Assembly (NCBI GenBank): GCA_030150135.1
Contig: JASLGO010000110.1
Span: 1 to 41,176 of the forward strand
Direction: 5' to 3'
Length of the DNA: 41,176 nucleotides
Source: Aquirhabdus sp.
GTDB lineage: Bacteria > Pseudomonadota > Gammaproteobacteria > Pseudomonadales > Moraxellaceae
Below are positions 39,794 through 41,176 of this stretch, one piece after another (positions within the stretch are counted from its first letter, which is position 1; each line of letters starts with the position of its first letter). A program made the position numbers and the translations under genes. The notes under the pieces are model-generated. The model did not search any database. It was not told the origin of the DNA and saw only the letters and a program-made list of their open reading frames with translations.

Positions 39794-41176
39794 ATGACGA
39801 AGTATATTTTTGTGACTGGCGGTGTGGTTTCTTCGCTAGGAAAGGGCATCTCTGCCGCATCTGTTGCTGCGTTGCTTGAGGCACGCGGTTTGAAAGTCAC
39901 CATGACCAAGATGGATCCGTATATTAACGTTGATCCAGGAACCATGAGCCCATTTCAGCACGGCGAAGTGTTTGTGACTGAAGATGGCGCGGAAACTGAC
40001 CTTGACTTAGGATATTATGAACGTTTCCTTCGTCACTCACGGATGACCAAAAAAAATAACTTCACCTCAGGTCGTATCTATTCTGAAGTGATTCAAAAAG
40101 AACGTCGTGGTGATTATCTCGGCGCAACTGTTCAAGTGATTCCGCATATTACTGATGAAATCAAAAATCGTATCCATGCTGGTGCAGAAGGTTACGATGT
40201 TGCGATCGTTGAAATTGGCGGAACAGCGGGTGATATTGAATCTTTGCCATTTATGGAAGCTGTGCGTCAGATGCGTGTCGAGCTAGGCAGCCGTAATTCA
40301 CTATTGATGCATCTCACACTCGTTCCTTATATTGCCTCTGCGGGTGAGACCAAGACCAAACCAACTCAGCATTCAGTGAAAGAGCTACGTTCAATCGGTT
40401 TGCAACCAGATATTCTCATTTGTCGCTCAGATCACCCAATTGGTGAAGATAATCGCCGCAAAATCGCATCTTTCACCAACGTGGAAGAGCGTGCAGTCAT
40501 TTTGGCGGAAGATTCACCAAGTATTTATTTCATTCCAAAGAATTTTCATGATCAAAAACTTGATGATTTGATCTGTGAAAAGTTCGGCTGGAACAATCCT
40601 CCCGCTGACTTATCTGATTGGCAGGTTGTGACTGATGCATTGCAGAATACAACGGGTGAAGTCCGCATCGCAATGGTCGGTAAATATGTCGAATTGCCAG
40701 ATGCGTATAAATCACTGAATGAAGCCTTGCTTCACGCAGGTATTACCCATCGTGTTAAGGTCAAGATTGAATATATTGATGCTGAAAGTCTGGAAGCTGG
40801 CCAAGCGAATGAGGATCTGGCTGTATTGAAAACAGTTGATGCGATTCTGGTTCCAGGTGGTTTTGGTGAGCGCGGTACGCAAGGCAAGATGAATGCAATT
40901 CAGTATGCTCGCGTTAATAAAGTTCCGTATCTCGGAATTTGTTTAGGTATGCAGCTTGCTGTGGTTGAATTTGCGCGTAATGTTGCTGGTTTAACTGAAG
41001 CAACATCAACCGAATTTAATCGTCGTACATCACAGCCTTTGATTGGTTTGATTACTGAGTGGATTGATGAGCGTGGTGATTTGCAAACTCGCCATGATTC
41101 ATCTGATCTTGGTGGTACGATGCGTTTAGGTGCACAAAAAGCCATTCTGACTGCGGGCAGTAAAGCGCAGAAGATT
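39794..41176 (+). CDS. pyrG: CTP synthase, C-terminal end beyond window
   Basis: Amidates UTP to CTP with glutamine and ATP; the last pyrimidine nucleotide step. 461 codons are present of about 545 expected, so the gene runs off the window. The synthase domain shows TKYIFVTGGVVSSLGKGISA (2-21), MDPYINVDPGTMSPFQHGE and EIGGTAGDIESLPF. The glutaminase domain begins near residue 290 with IAMVGKYVELPDAYKS and has VPGGFGERG and the nucleophile Cys in YLGICLGMQLAVVEFARN. The start is the ATG at 39794, with a weak GAG-type ribosome binding site. Identification is firm; it is incomplete only because of the window edge. Confidence 0.97.
   Translation, partial: MTKYIFVTGGVVSSLGKGISAASVAALLEARGLKVTMTKMDPYINVDPGTMSPFQHGEVFVTEDGAETDLDLGYYERFLRHSRMTKKNNFTSGRIYSEVIQKERRGDYLGATVQVIPHITDEIKNRIHAGAEGYDVAIVEIGGTAGDIESLPFMEAVRQMRVELGSRNSLLMHLTLVPYIASAGETKTKPTQHSVKELRSIGLQPDILICRSDHPIGEDNRRKIASFTNVEERAVILAEDSPSIYFIPKNFHDQKLDDLICEKFGWNNPPADLSDWQVVTDALQNTTGEVRIAMVGKYVELPDAYKSLNEALLHAGITHRVKVKIEYIDAESLEAGQANEDLAVLKTVDAILVPGGFGERGTQGKMNAIQYARVNKVPYLGICLGMQLAVVEFARNVAGLTEATSTEFNRRTSQPLIGLITEWIDERGDLQTRHDSSDLGGTMRLGAQKAILTAGSKAQKI

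Overview
The window is a stretch of gammaproteobacterial housekeeping chromosome. The best fit is the Moraxellaceae (Acinetobacter, Alkanindiges or Aquirhabdus type). This rests on pyrB overlapping an inactivated dihydroorotase gene, a map-glnD-dapC block, the order pyrH-frr-uppS-cdsA-dxr-rseP-bamA-skp-lpxD-fabZ-lpxA without lpxB, a roughly 490-residue GAPDH with an N-terminal extension, and an exported protein resembling the Acinetobacter-type DUF4882 family. Species cannot be fixed from sequence alone. I see no prophage, transposase, CRISPR array, restriction system or tRNA gene.

Layout. 1-2.3 kb: pyrB and a non-catalytic pyrC' (aspartate transcarbamoylase complex). 2.3-3.8 kb: two convergent, poorly characterised small envelope-type genes. 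3.9-6.4 kb: trmB and dusB (tRNA modification), divergent across a 200-bp inverted-repeat structure, then a DUF1244 gene behind an intergenic repeat. 6.5-9.7 kb: gap, trxC, an overlapping DUF6868/DUF3565 pair and a VOC-fold gene. 9.7-14.7 kb, minus strand: map, glnD, dapC. 14.7-28.6 kb, plus strand: rpsB and tsf with a structured leader and attenuator, then pyrH, frr, uppS, cdsA, dxr, rseP, bamA, skp, lpxD, fabZ and lpxA. This is a translation, isoprenoid, phospholipid, outer-membrane and lipid A supercluster. 28.6-31.8 kb, minus strand: a SIMPL-domain protein, CpoB and an NAPE-PLD-like metallo-beta-lactamase-fold enzyme. 32.07-32.19 kb: ffs (4.5S SRP RNA). 32.4-35.4 kb, minus strand: a catalytic/non-catalytic M16 protease pair. 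35.7 kb: ftsY. 37.3 kb: a trimeric porin behind 20-bp-phased repeats. 38.7 kb, minus strand: a DUF2057 protein. 39.8 kb to the end: pyrG, cut by the window edge.

How they fit together. Pyrimidine synthesis recurs (pyrB/pyrC', pyrH, pyrG). The envelope theme is dense: undecaprenyl and CDP-diacylglycerol synthesis, MEP pathway, site-2 protease, outer-membrane protein assembly and its chaperone, three lipid A/fatty acid enzymes, a porin and CpoB. Two SRP-pathway parts (ffs and ftsY) lie 3.6 kb apart.

No new multigene system is evident. The most interesting signals are small: the large inverted repeat between trmB and dusB, a probable ACG start codon on the DUF3565 gene, phased TTGTAAC repeats before the porin, two copies of a 63-bp intergenic palindrome, and structured leaders before rpsB, pyrH and frr. 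Function calls are from recognition of protein families and motifs; no database search was run.
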